Positions 32,301-41,429 of a DNA stretch of 64,000 nt are shown here, piece after piece. The stretch lies in assembly GCF_014595945.1 (NCBI RefSeq), contig NZ_JABXWU010000002.1, forward strand, positions 368,895 to 432,894, given 5' to 3'. The position numbers and the translations under genes were made by a program. Under the pieces are notes generated by a model. It ran no database searches. It was not told the DNA's origin and saw nothing but the letters and a program-made list of their open reading frames with translations. How positions within the stretch are numbered: the stretch's first letter is position 1; the number at the start of each line of letters is the position of its first letter. The stretch comes from Alkalibacillus aidingensis (GTDB lineage: Bacteria > Bacillota > Bacilli > Bacillales > Alkalibacillaceae).

Positions 32301-33731
32301 CTAAATACCCACTAATTCTTGAAATTGATCTATGGTCGTTTCAGGATATACGAATAATCGTGGGATCTCCAAGGGGTTTACGCCTGGTATCACCTTACCT
32401 TCAATCGTGGAGAAAGATAACTTGAAATCTAGTTCTTCTAATAACTCCAATGAACGCTCATCATACTGTCCAAATGGGTATGAAAAGGTGAGGAAGTCCT
32501 CTTCTATTAAATCGATACTAATCTGTAAATCTTCCAAAATTTCCTCACGAGATTTGGTCACAAAATCACTTTGACCTTCATTCAAATTATGATATCCATG
32601 TGTATGACTGCCAAATTCAAACACGTGCTGACTAGCTTCAATCTCTTCCCAACTAAAGTACTGATTATAAGTAGGATCAAACGCTTCTTCTTTCTCTTTA
32701 CCTCTATTCGTGATTAAATAACTGGCTGCTGTAAAATCATATTCCTCTAAAATAGGTTGAGCATATTCAAAGTTACTCTTTAAACCATCATCAAAAGTAA
32801 TCACAACACTATTTTCCGGTAAATCAATGTCTTCACGAATAAATAGATAGAGTTCCTCTAACTTAATCGTTTGGTAACCATGTTCATGCAGTAAAGCCAT
32901 TTGCTCTTTAAATTGCTCGACACTGACAATCATTCGATTATCCTTATTCTCATTTTCATCATCAGTTAGTAAGTGATGATAAAGTAAGACAGGGATTTCT
33001 TTTGCCACTTCTTCATCTTCTAATGGGTCTTGGGAGACATCTTGAATGATTTTTTCACCTTCATATTGATTTAAAAGTAGCTCAAGGTCAGGTGTTTGTT
33101 CTGTCGCCTCTAAAAAGCGTGACAGCATAACAGATACGTGGGCTCGTGTGGCTAAACCATCTGGCTCAAACAAACCATTTGAATAGCCATTAATAATCCC
33201 TGAACTGTTAGTCAATGCTATGTATGGTTGACTTGCTTCATCAATCTCTTCTTGATCGTCAAATGGTAGATTCATAAAGTCAAGTGCTTCTAAACTACTT
33301 AACGCTTCGCTCCAGTTAGAGCTTTGGTGAGCTAGAGCTTTTGCAATCATCTCGCTCATTTCTAAACGCGTAATGTCGACGTTTGCTTGAAAGCCGTCTG
33401 GATCATCAGTTAAGTCGATAATCCCTCGTTCAACCAAGCCATGAATATGAGACTCAGACCAATCCCCACTAGACACATCCGCATCAACATCAATTCCCAT
33501 AAGTCCGGATAAAATCTTGCTGAACTCTCCTCTAGTCATCGTCTCCTGTGGTCTGAAAGTTCCGTCGTCAAAACCATCGATGACCTCTTCCTCTGCTAAA
33601 TACTCAACCTCTTCTTGAGCCCAATGACCATCCATATCTGAAAAAGACAACTCTTCAGCACTTACTTGGACAAGTGTCTGAGTCAACATCGTTAGTAAAA
33701 TAATGACTGCTATTGCAACAACCTTTCTCAT
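32301..33731 (-). CDS. SLH-anchored polysaccharide deacetylase
   Basis: 476 residues. A signal peptide (1-25) is followed by three SLH repeats (about 27-210) and a NodB-type carbohydrate esterase-4 domain (about 245-476). The esterase motifs are ITFDDGL (metal and base Asp pair), SHTHGYHN (metal histidines) and FSYPFGQYD. Such enzymes remove acetyl groups from peptidoglycan or wall glycans. SLH anchoring puts it in the wall beside its substrate, and it opposes the O-acetylating OatA-like enzyme only in the broad sense of wall editing, since CE4 enzymes act on N-acetyl groups. AGGGGG lies 7 bases before ATG 33731. Confidence 0.92.
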   Translation of the reverse strand: MRKVVAIAVIILLTMLTQTLVQVSAEELSFSDMDGHWAQEEVEYLAEEEVIDGFDDGTFRPQETMTRGEFSKILSGLMGIDVDADVSSGDWSESHIHGLVERGIIDLTDDPDGFQANVDITRLEMSEMIAKALAHQSSNWSEALSSLEALDFMNLPFDDQEEIDEASQPYIALTNSSGIINGYSNGLFEPDGLATRAHVSVMLSRFLEATEQTPDLELLLNQYEGEKIIQDVSQDPLEDEEVAKEIPVLLYHHLLTDDENENKDNRMIVSVEQFKEQMALLHEHGYQTIKLEELYLFIREDIDLPENSVVITFDDGLKSNFEYAQPILEEYDFTAASYLITNRGKEKEEAFDPTYNQYFSWEEIEASQHVFEFGSHTHGYHNLNEGQSDFVTKSREEILEDLQISIDLIEEDFLTFSYPFGQYDERSLELLEELDFKLSFSTIEGKVIPGVNPLEIPRLFVYPETTIDQFQELVGI

Positions 33732-34004
33732 TGTCTTCCCCCTATAAATCTTTTAATTCCAATTATGCATTACTTAGTAACTAGAACTTAATGCTTACCA
33801 AGAATATATTACCATAAATTCCGATAAAATTTTCCACATTTAGTTAAAAAATTCAATAACTATGAATTCACACTAGTAATTGTCGGCAAAAACAGACGAA
33901 CCAAGCCCTTTGATTAAAAACTCGTTCGCCTTTAACTAGCTTCATCTATGGTTTTATATGGTCTAAGTTAGTCAATTTTTTACTCCCAGTCAGTTATCTT
34001 CTTA

Positions 34005-34200
34005 ATTAGTTTTTTTCACCCGCCCCACAATCACTTGATTAGACAAACGACCCTGAGTTTAAAACGCTTGACTCGATACTTTCCTTTTATGTACACGATA
34101 AAATCCACTAGCTTAAGAGGGATTGACCCTTTACTTAACAACACTAGCTCTGCGTGCATGATAAGCATTCTCTTGAAATGCTTTAGAGTCTTAATTTCAT
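34005..34200 (-). pseudogene. Degraded copy of the 94-residue protein encoded at 38705
   Basis: Strong nucleotide similarity to 38705-38940: both encode LKHFKRMLI-HAELVLLSKG and PLKLVDFI-YIK. This copy has lost its first 30 codons, where the acyltransferase terminator now lies. A deletion of about 14 bases near the end shifts the frame (after RFKLRV) to an early stop. An open frame of 66 codons survives but has no ribosome site. Confidence 0.8.
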
Positions 34201-34227
34201 ATATATGTTTCAAAAAAGAAACATCAT

Positions 34228-34257
34228 CCAAAGAAGGTTCCTTGGATGATGTATAAA
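34228..34257 (-). terminator. Terminator of the acyltransferase gene
   Basis: CATCATCCAAGGAACC / near-complement CTTTGGATGATG hairpin followed on the minus strand by TTTCTTTTTT, 40 bases after the stop at 34297. Confidence 0.85.
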
Positions 34258-34296
34258 TAGGTTGATTGTTTTATATTCATTGACTTACATTGGTGA

Positions 34297-35370
34297 CTAT
34301 CGCCCAACAATATAGTTAGATAATGGAACAAATCTCTTAAATAAGTAGACGATCAAATAGCAGATTACTAGAGTTAAAACAAACCTCAACCCGATACCAA
34401 TATGGAACAATCGCGATCCATCCCATATCAAGAAGTTGTCTAAATAATTAATAACCATCGGGTGAATTAAGAAAATTCCAAATGAATAAGCACCTAAGGC
34501 ATTCAATTGCTTCCTTAACCATGAAGGCCCTTTTTTAACAAAATAATGTGTTCCCATCAATAATGTAATCGCTGATAAACTCGCAAACATAAAATACATA
34601 TACTCAAAATTAAGTGGACCAAAATTGTTCAGGCCCCACCTCATCAAATGATACATGTAAACATATATACTGCCCACCACTAGCATGATTATAATCAAGA
34701 TAACAGCAACGCTTTTTTTAAAAGATGCCATGATTCTCTCAAAATATATACCAATCATACCACCTAAGCAAAAGTAAAAGAAAAAGGACATGAAGTATGA
34801 CGTTGATGCAGGTAACCAGCTATAATGATAGTTCGTAACGTACACCACTACCTGAACAACAAGCCCCAGGAATGGAAGTGACCATCTAAACCATTTCATC
34901 TTCTGCGTCGCATATAAAAGTAAAGGAAATAACAAATATAATTGAATCAGCACAAAGAAAAAGTAAAAATGGTAAAATGTATTCCCTTGAAAAATGAGTA
35001 CCAATAAATTACTTAAATAATCGAGCGTTAATTGGAATGGTCCAGAATTATGATATAAGTGTACTTCATAAAGGATCACCCACACCAAGTAAGGAACAAA
35101 AATAAAAAGCATTCGATTTCTAAAATACTTACGTAAAAAAGCCCCATTCACCTGTTTATAGTAGTAACCATAGAACATTACAAAACCTGTTATAAATATG
35201 AAAGTAGGAGTTCCGAAACGGAAGAATCTATTCATAAACATATAAAATGAATAGGTTTGTGAAGTGGGCTCAACCATGCGAAATGCGACTGCTGTAACAT
35301 GTACAAGTACAACCGCTAACATCGCAATCCCACGCATATAGCCAATTTCATCTATTCGTTGTCTATTCAT
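34297..35370 (-). CDS. Acyltransferase-3 family membrane protein
   Basis: 357 residues with ten membrane segments. It starts with the family motif RIDEIGYMRGIAMLAVVLVH, whose His is thought to be catalytic, and FIFITGFVMFYGY follows. These integral membrane enzymes move acyl groups, usually acetyl, onto exported sugars. Unlike the gene at 1405 it has no extracellular esterase domain. The neighbours are surface-protein genes and remnants of another acyltransferase, so a role in modifying wall polymer or exopolysaccharide is likely. The start ATG 35370 has only a weak GAGGGG upstream. Confidence 0.88.
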   Translation of the reverse strand: MNRQRIDEIGYMRGIAMLAVVLVHVTAVAFRMVEPTSQTYSFYMFMNRFFRFGTPTFIFITGFVMFYGYYYKQVNGAFLRKYFRNRMLFIFVPYLVWVILYEVHLYHNSGPFQLTLDYLSNLLVLIFQGNTFYHFYFFFVLIQLYLLFPLLLYATQKMKWFRWSLPFLGLVVQVVVYVTNYHYSWLPASTSYFMSFFFYFCLGGMIGIYFERIMASFKKSVAVILIIIMLVVGSIYVYMYHLMRWGLNNFGPLNFEYMYFMFASLSAITLLMGTHYFVKKGPSWLRKQLNALGAYSFGIFLIHPMVINYLDNFLIWDGSRLFHIGIGLRFVLTLVICYLIVYLFKRFVPLSNYIVGR

Positions 35371-35599
35371 GTAAAATCCCCTCGAAATTATAGAAAGTTG
35401 TAATTCACATTAATCATACCACAACTATTAATAATTAAATATGTCATCTGACCCTAAGCTTTATTCCAATAATTGTCGTTAAATAGAATGGACAGATATT
35501 TAAACACATGGTTGAAGATAAATCAACTTCGGAGGTTAGTTCTATTGAATTAGCTGAAGATGATGAGCCTAACAACATCTTTTGAAGATTTATTAAGGT

Positions 35600-36039
35600 G
35601 CAAGATCAACATGGATAATCTAAAATCTTGTTGATGTTGAGCTATTCACTAGTGATGAAAATGTCATTGAACTGGATAATAGAACAATCACTCTAGCCGT
35701 TGTTGTCGAAGATGGTGCAACAGCTGAACTAACCATTAAAGTGATGAAAACAGTAACAATCCAGAAGAAGCATGTTACGCAGAACGTGACACGGTTGTTC
35801 GCGACGAAAGTCCATTAAGCCAAGTAGACGATATGCCAAGCAATGTGGATACGATTGATGTCAATGAGTATTTCTGTGATGACGATAAGTGCTATTACAT
35901 TGTCGGTAACGTGATTACTCACTTTGATAGCAACCACATTACGGCAACCTTTGCTAGGACATTAGCACCCGTTATGAGGCCACAGATTTTAGAGTCGTTG
36001 GAGATTGAAGAGAAGGAAGAAGAGGAGAGTTCCTTTTAA
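35600..36039 (+). pseudogene. Remnants: beta-domain fragment followed by the tail of an OatA-like acyltransferase
   Basis: From 35740 one frame reads EEACYAERDTVVRDESPLS and continues through MPSNVD to YFCDDDKCYYIVG and SNHITATFARTLAPVM, matching the C-terminus of the SGNH domain at 3300-3460 (FCDDELCYPVV, HHITAVYSRAL). The catalytic serine part and the membrane domain are missing. Just upstream, in another frame, LVDVELFTSDENVIELDN and VVVEDGATAELTIKV look like a piece of an exported beta-sandwich protein. No start or ribosome site supports expression. The original terminator is retained at 36059. Confidence 0.75.
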
Positions 36040-36058
36040 GGAAACACACCATTTAAGA

Positions 36059-36099
36059 GAAGCTTAGTGGAGTATATAACCCACTAAGCTTCTTATTTT
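36059..36099 (+). terminator. Terminator of the acyltransferase remnant
   Basis: GAAGCTTAGTGG and CCACTAAGCTTC form a perfect 12-bp stem with a 10-base loop, followed by TTATTTTT. Confidence 0.88.
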
Positions 36100-36155
36100 T
36101 GGATAAAAATTATTTGTTGATTTTAAAATTAACTAGCCTTTGTTTTAGTTAAATT

Positions 36156-36620
36156 TTACGCAGCATCTGAAATAGCTATATTAACTTCATTAATAAATTG
36201 CTGAACTTTATCTTTTTCTAATATCGACATTTCAATGTTCACTACTTGTCCTGCATTATTTGTGACACCCATTGTAGTAGTAAAACTATTAAGAAGTGGT
36301 AATATACCAACAGCAAGTAATATAAGTCCACCTAAAAAAGAATCTCCAAACATTGCTAAACCTATGAATACTAATATTAGTCCTAAGATAAACCTTTTTA
36401 AATGAAATTGTGTTGATACACCTACACTTGCAATGTTTTTTAATGGATAAGAAATTTCTTTCTTTCCTAACGGGAATACACCTAGAAGTGTATTTGGCTG
36501 GAAACCAATAAATCTTTTGTTAGTAAGAGAAAAATCTGTCTTTAACCATGCAAGAACTAGGTTAGTAATAAAATTTCCCTTACTTGTAACTTCCTCATCT
36601 TTTCCTAGTGCAATATTCAT
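36156..36620 (-). CDS. Small membrane protein with PH-like domain
   Basis: 154 residues. The N-terminal part (TDFSLTNKRFIGFQPNTLLG, KKEISYPLKNIASV) resembles bacterial pleckstrin-homology-like proteins in which a beta-rich domain is interrupted by a membrane hairpin (two segments at about 75-112). The C-terminal part ends with a charged helix. AGGGGG lies 7 bases before ATG 36620. The function is unknown; such proteins are thought to sit at the inner membrane face. It is a single gene among surface-protein genes. Confidence 0.72.
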   Translation of the reverse strand: MNIALGKDEEVTSKGNFITNLVLAWLKTDFSLTNKRFIGFQPNTLLGVFPLGKKEISYPLKNIASVGVSTQFHLKRFILGLILVFIGLAMFGDSFLGGLILLAVGILPLLNSFTTTMGVTNNAGQVVNIEMSILEKDKVQQFINEVNIAISDAA

Positions 36621-36825
36621 AATATTCCCCCTATAATTAGTTATTAATTACAATTATACATATTTGACCAGTTAATTTCTATATTTTCAGATAAAAAACA
36701 ACATTTTTTACGCATCGCGAAAGTTTACTGCATCCCCTGTTATCCCCTTTGTCTGTGAATAGGAGAAACTAGTAATGTGGTTCAGATATTTTCCTTCTTT
36801 AACTATGAATAGTGAATGACTTAAT

Positions 36826-37229
36826 TCACCTTTCAATTCGGTGAACTCCCTCACCATACTCAGAGCGTGATAAGGTAACTGTATCCGTATGAGTTACAGA
36901 CGTTGTTTGTGAATCGGTACTTTCACCACTCACATAAGCTGTAGCGATATTCTGTAGTTTTCCCGTTATCACACATGCGATTTTGTTCATCTATCGTTTT
37001 AGGATCTTGATAAGGATCACCCGTATACAATTTGTTCATAATCCTCATAGGATTCAATACTTGGCTTTTGGCCATTTACCTCCTGAGGATATCCAATGGA
37101 ATCTAAATACTCTTCGAATTCTTCTTGATTATTTGGATATGCCATTACATTACTCGGATTTAGGGATACTGCAATGATAAACGAAAAAATTAAAACTATG
37201 CCCATCCCTTTTTTAAAACGTTCTGACAT
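36826..37229 (-). pseudogene. Frameshifted gene for a secreted protein
   Basis: ATG 37229 with AAGAAGG upstream opens a signal peptide (residues 1-30, FSFIIAVSLNPSNVMAYP) and a Glu-rich segment that stops at TGA 37017. In a second frame the text carries on without gap as LYTGDPYQDPKT and DEQNRMCDNGKTTEYRY. In a third it continues as ATAYVSGESTDSQTTSVTHT up to TGA 36826. Two frameshifts in one coherent exported-protein sequence indicate a recently broken gene. The family is not recognised. It lies directly after the SLH gene at 37247 and was probably cotranscribed with it. Confidence 0.7.
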
Positions 37230-37246
37230 AAAACTTACACCTTCTT

Positions 37247-38533
37247 CTATTCAATATGTCTAAAGTGAACATCATTCCTATTTCCTGGAACAAACTTAAC
37301 CTCAATATCCCCAAACACCTTGCGTTCACGTGTTGTATAATCAGTTGTACTAGATTTCTGATGCTCCTTCATAATAAAATCATACATATCTTCTGAAACA
37401 CTAGACTCAAAGAAAACATTAAGTGCATCATAAATCTTTTGTTGATACGCTTCAGATGGGTCATCACCATCAACTGCATCATATAAAAGAGAATCAATAC
37501 TAAAGGTTAAAAAGGCATTTTCTGCAGTGCCTATACTATCAAGTTCCGTGTTATAACGAATTTGAAAAGGAACATGTCCCGTTCCTTTTGCAGGGAGTTC
37601 TCTAGAAGCCATGATAAGTCGAATAGTTTTATAAGTATCTCCATCACTAAATTCCATTTCATCATGATTTAAATTAAACCATCTCTTATCATCTAACATG
37701 GTGTTAACTAAAGTAATTAATGTCTTTTCATCAACTAACCCATAATCTATAGACTCACCATCAAACAGCAACTCGCCACCTTCATAAGACCAATCGTCCA
37801 TAATCGCAAATTCTTCTATATCGTCACGAACTAACATGTCATCTTCCACGTCTGGACGTGAAATCACGTTATCGCTAGAGTCTTGCTCTTGTGACGAATC
37901 TTGTTCATCTTCTTCAATGAGGTCAAGCATGCGTGCAATCACAAGTGTTGCATCAGCCCTCGTCATTTTCTTATTAGGCTCGATCTCACGCTTAAAATTG
38001 GATTCCATTAAGTCGTATTTGAGCATTTGAGCAATGGCATCCTCAGCGTATGAGCCGATTTCATTGGCATCGTCAATAAAAGCTAATCCGTCACGCCCTT
38101 GGAAATCCTCGGCTCTTTCATGCTTTTCTAACGCTCGGCTGGTCATCACTGCTACGTCTGACTTGGTAATGGGATCATAAGCGTTAGCTTTATTATCTAA
38201 GGTCCCTTGAATAATTCCTGCTTTGACCCCTCGACTGACCTCTGCATAAAGAGAAGCGGTTTGAGGTAAGTCTTCAAAGTTGGAATCCCCTTCTGGTAAA
38301 TCTAATAATCTAGCAAGAAAAGCCACATACTGACCACGTTGAACAATCTCGTCTGGTCGGAATGTGCCATCCTCATGGCCTTGTACGATGCCTTCTTCAA
38401 CTAACTCCTCAATAGCATCGGCATGTTCTAGGTGATCAATATCCGTTAATTCGGTCTCTGCTGATACATTATGTACAGAAGTAATTAATAATCCAAAAGA
38501 TATGGTAATAGTTGCTAGGAATCTTGTTTTCAT
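37247..38533 (-). CDS. SLH-domain surface protein, 428 residues
   Basis: Signal peptide 1-25. Three SLH repeats occupy about 28-210, with GHEDGTFRPDEIVQRGQY as the clearest. A Gln/Asp/Ser linker at about 212-235 leads to a C-terminal domain of about 190 residues with mixed alpha/beta character (SYEGGELLFDGESIDYG, HVPFQIRYNTELDSIG). I do not recognise the domain. It is exported and wall-bound through SLH. It is followed after 18 bases by the broken secreted-protein gene. Confidence 0.88.
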   Translation of the reverse strand: MKTRFLATITISFGLLITSVHNVSAETELTDIDHLEHADAIEELVEEGIVQGHEDGTFRPDEIVQRGQYVAFLARLLDLPEGDSNFEDLPQTASLYAEVSRGVKAGIIQGTLDNKANAYDPITKSDVAVMTSRALEKHERAEDFQGRDGLAFIDDANEIGSYAEDAIAQMLKYDLMESNFKREIEPNKKMTRADATLVIARMLDLIEEDEQDSSQEQDSSDNVISRPDVEDDMLVRDDIEEFAIMDDWSYEGGELLFDGESIDYGLVDEKTLITLVNTMLDDKRWFNLNHDEMEFSDGDTYKTIRLIMASRELPAKGTGHVPFQIRYNTELDSIGTAENAFLTFSIDSLLYDAVDGDDPSEAYQQKIYDALNVFFESSVSEDMYDFIMKEHQKSSTTDYTTRERKVFGDIEVKFVPGNRNDVHFRHIE

Positions 38534-38704
38534 ATTATCCCCTTCCTTTTCATAAGTAGATTGGCTTCTCTCTTTTTTAGCACTTATACCTCATTCGATT
38601 TTACCATATCTTTTTCCTATGTTTATAAAATTTCCCACTTACACAATGATTTTCTCTTCTTTAATTTAATAATTAGCATGTTTTCTTCCTGAAGTCGTTT
38701 TTAA

Positions 38705-38989
38705 TTAGTTTTTATCCATCACTTCATTAGTCATTCGATTAGGCAAACGGCCCTTATCGGTAACCCGAAGTTTAAAACGTTCGACTCGATACTTCTTTTT
38801 TATGTACGCGATAAAATCTACTAACTTAAGAGGGATTGATCCTTTGCTTAACAACACTAACTCTGCGTGTATGATAAGCATTCTCTTGAAATGCTTTAAA
38901 TCCTCTGACTCGCCATATTTTGAATACACATCGACAAATTCATCGATTAACACTTCTATTATTTTATTTTGGTTGTCTTCCACCAGCAT
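38705..38989 (-). CDS. Small hypothetical protein, intact copy of a duplicated family
   Basis: 94 residues, mostly helical and basic, with KHFKRMLIIHAELVLLSKG in the centre and no export signal or cysteines. GGAGAG precedes ATG 38989 by 5 bases. A damaged copy lies 4.7 kb away at 34005 on the same strand, with higher similarity in the middle than at the ends. The family is not recognised. Both copies stand beside SLH-protein genes. Confidence 0.65.
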   Translation of the reverse strand: MLVEDNQNKIIEVLIDEFVDVYSKYGESEDLKHFKRMLIIHAELVLLSKGSIPLKLVDFIAYIKKKYRVERFKLRVTDKGRLPNRMTNEVMDKN

Positions 38990-39251
38990 ACTCTCCTTTT
39001 ATCGTTTCACGACCTGAAAACTTCTTAATTCTGAAACCTGTTTTAAAATGAACCAATAACCCCAAACTAAGCGCTATTACTTCACCCTATTCTTGATTAA
39101 TCACCCTACTGCAACATCTCATCATGCTTTTAGAATGATCGACTTCTTTGTTAATTGGAGTCGAAGCGGCCAAACCCCGACTCCACCACCCTTAACCACT
39201 ACCTGTTACATGACTTACCATTTTTTATTTAAGATACCTATTAAACATTGA

Positions 39252-39386
39252 CTACTGGCTGAGCACCTTCAAGACTCCCCAATCTATGAAGTTGTCTCAT
39301 CTGCCAGTAGAATTATTTGATATGTGGTCGTGTTCAGTTGAAACTTCAACCCATAAGTTTCATGAATCTTAAGTGGTCCACGACCA
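39252..39386. other. Twin long hairpins, possible structured RNA or recombination site
   Basis: Hairpin 1: CTACTGGC (39252-39259) pairs with GCCAGTAG (39303-39310), with an inner TGAAG/CTTCA stem. Hairpin 2: TGGTCGTG (39325-39332) pairs with CACGACCA (39379-39386) and encloses TGAAACTT (39339-39346) / AAGTTTCA (39355-39362). Both outer stems are perfect 8-bp pairs and the two units have similar length (59 and 62 bases). No protein frame covers them. Confidence 0.6.
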
Positions 39387-39724
39387 ATTTCTCCTCCCTT
39401 CTATGTAATCATCAACCACCCTACTCCCTCCATTCTCAGCACCAAAAATATGGCTTGTTCTGTTGATACAATTCTAATTATAGGTGGTTTAAGGAAAATA
39501 GCTAAAAAAGGTCAAGTCTTTTTTGGGAAATGGGGCTAATTAACTGAAAAAGCCCTATAATTAAACTTTTTGTTGATATTTTGCATTAAATATGTATTGG
39601 ACATAGTTCACAATAAACCTTCAGATTTCTGAAACTGTTTTCTCATTGTGGGAAGTCTCACTATAATGAAATGAGCGATACAGGTTAATATATTTATGGA
39701 AGAAGGTCATTATTAACTAAGTAT

Positions 39725-39755
39725 AGATGTACTCTGTTAGTACATCTTATTTTAT
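39725..39755 (+). terminator. Terminator-like hairpin
   Basis: AGATGTACT and AGTACATCT form a perfect 9-bp stem with a 5-base loop, followed by TATTTTAT. No plus-strand gene is seen in front of it, so it might end an unannotated transcript. Confidence 0.5.
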
Positions 39756-39819
39756 GAGATAAGCGAAGAGGTTTCAAAAAGGAGTCAATAGTGGTTCTAT
39801 TGGGGGAGTTAATCATTAC

Positions 39820-40311
39820 TTAGGTAAAATGAGGGCTCATAAAATTGTTTAAGCAAATGACCTCTTCATCTTCTAAGCGGATATTCAACAGTTCACTGAT
39901 TCGGACCCCTGTCGCATAAAGGGTTTCAATAATGGCTCTATCTTTTATATGTTCTCTTGAGGCTTCTTTTAACTCCACCATTTGTTGTTTCGATAAGTAG
40001 TAGGGAAGCGAATCATCTTCTCGTGGGGTATGGACGGTACTGGTAGGATTTTTGATGACTTTATTTTTTTAGGTGCAATATTGATAAAACGATTTCACCA
40101 CCGATAGTTTGACGTGGATGGTCCTTGGTTTTAACTCGTTCGATTCCATGTCCGACAACCATGCGCGGATGTCGGTGGGTTTCACTTCATCAAACGGCTT
40201 GTCACAAAACGAAAAAAACTGATGCAAGGAAATCTGATAACTTCGCATGGTCTCTTGGCTGAAACGTGCTTGATGGTCTTGGATAAATGTCTCTATCATC
40301 GATTGATTCAT
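39820..40311 (-). pseudogene. Truncated tyrosine recombinase with in-frame stop
   Basis: ATG 40311 with GGGGTGA upstream begins an N-terminal SAM-like DNA-binding domain (SQETMRSYQISLHQFF). TAA interrupts at residue 81 (FYQYCT-stop). The same frame then continues KNKVIKNPTSTVHTPREDD and PYYLSKQQMVELKEASREH, up to LYATGVRISELLNIRLEDE, the first catalytic arginine region of XerC/D-type enzymes. It ends at 39820 before the His-x-x-Arg and Tyr boxes. It was the second of two recombinases in tandem; the catalytic half has been lost. Confidence 0.85.
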
Positions 40312-40315
40312 CTCT

Positions 40316-41218
40316 TCACCCCATTTTGTTTTGGTATTCCATTTTCATATCTTCTGTTGGTATTCGGGCGTATACCCGTGTCGTATTGAGATTCGAATGC
40401 CCCAGTTCATCGGCAATGAATTCGATGTTCGCTCCTCTGGCCATCATCATCGTCGCAAACGTATGCCGACAACAATGCGGATGGAGCGAATGAGAAATCC
40501 CTGCTCGTTTTCCCAGTTCGGTTGTGATTTTGTAGATGCCGCTTTTCCCTAACGGTTGTCCAAACTTATTTAAAAATAAAGGGTCTTCGTCCTTGGTGGT
40601 TCTCGTCGCTAAATAGTCCTTCAAAGCTAATTGGCATTCGACGGAAAAATGAACGGTTCGAATGCGCTTTCCTTTTCCTGTCACTTGTGCGGTTCGCTTC
40701 GGAATATCAACATCAGAGACCACTAAGTTGGTCACTTCAAAACTCCGACACCCTGTCGAAAATAGAAAGAGCATGAGCGCACGGTCTCTTATCGGTAGAG
40801 TCTCTATTTCTAGTAACACTCTCGCATATTCATGTTCCGATAAGTATTTCGGTAAAGCCTGTGGGATTTTCGGTCGCCACCGTTTTTTCATCACCCGCTG
40901 GTCCATATAATCTTCCGCTAGACAGAACTGGAAGAAGGAAGAAAGCGTCGAATGGATTAAGTCGACCGTCCGCGGCTTTTTTTCTTTTGTGAACTGGTTC
41001 ATCCATGACAAGACTTCATCCGACGTCAGCTGTTCGATGGGCGTGGAACAAGACGTGAAGAATTGTTCCAAGACCCACTTGTATTTTTCGATGGTGGCTT
41101 GGGATTTATTTGATAGTTTAAGAGAAAGTAAATATTCATTCAGTACTGCTAGGGATTCTTGGGTTATATTCTCATTCGTCGATTTCCAGTAGTCGGGTTG
41201 GGGAGTCAATGCTATCAC
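40316..41218 (-). CDS. Tyrosine recombinase/integrase
   Basis: 300 residues. It has an N-terminal core-binding domain (about 20-105) and a C-terminal catalytic domain. All active residues are visible: Arg in GCRSFEV, Lys in KGKRIR, His-x-x-Arg in HCCRHTF, His in LGHSN and Tyr in TRVYARI. It cuts and joins DNA through a tyrosine-phosphate bond. Its stop overlaps the ribosome site of the next, truncated recombinase, so they were a translated pair. Tandem tyrosine recombinases mark Tn554-like and recombinase-in-trio elements. No cargo or clear ends of such an element could be recognised here. Confidence 0.92.
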   Translation of the reverse strand: MIALTPQPDYWKSTNENITQESLAVLNEYLLSLKLSNKSQATIEKYKWVLEQFFTSCSTPIEQLTSDEVLSWMNQFTKEKKPRTVDLIHSTLSSFFQFCLAEDYMDQRVMKKRWRPKIPQALPKYLSEHEYARVLLEIETLPIRDRALMLFLFSTGCRSFEVTNLVVSDVDIPKRTAQVTGKGKRIRTVHFSVECQLALKDYLATRTTKDEDPLFLNKFGQPLGKSGIYKITTELGKRAGISHSLHPHCCRHTFATMMMARGANIEFIADELGHSNLNTTRVYARIPTEDMKMEYQNKMG

Positions 41219-41429
41219 CTCGATTTGTTTTAGGTTAATAGCATGGTTAACTAAAAATCTTGGAAATATACCTATTTGGGAAAGGAAGTCTAAAAGACAT
41301 TCGGTAAGCGTCGGTTCAAAGAAGATGGTAAGGGTTACTTATGGAGGATTCGTTTTAGAAACGGAAGTAGGGTGGAGAGTTTTTGGTTAAGTCCTTTTCG
41401 GATAGATTTGATGGAGTGGTTCCCAACAC

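Larger units (their letters stand above)
39018..39819. other. 800-base region without genes, containing structured DNA/RNA
   Basis: No coding frame was found. It contains the twin hairpins annotated separately at 39252-39386, a GGAGTCG/CGACTCC stem near 39152-39180 and a terminator-like hairpin at 39725. The left half is CT-rich on the plus strand. It lies on the 3' side of the truncated recombinase gene and may be the edge of a lost or shortened mobile element. Confidence 0.5.

Noticed and set aside
34031..34231. Independent small gene of 66 codons
   Set aside because: The start lies inside the acyltransferase terminator hairpin, and the rest is a damaged copy of the protein at 38705.
35833..36039. 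Independent small gene of 68 codons
   Set aside because: It is the continuation of an upstream open stretch matching the tail of an SGNH acyltransferase, without its own ribosome site.
39252..39386. Integron attC sites
   Set aside because: Pairing and length fit loosely, but there is no integron integrase and no cassette structure; kept only as a speculative reading.
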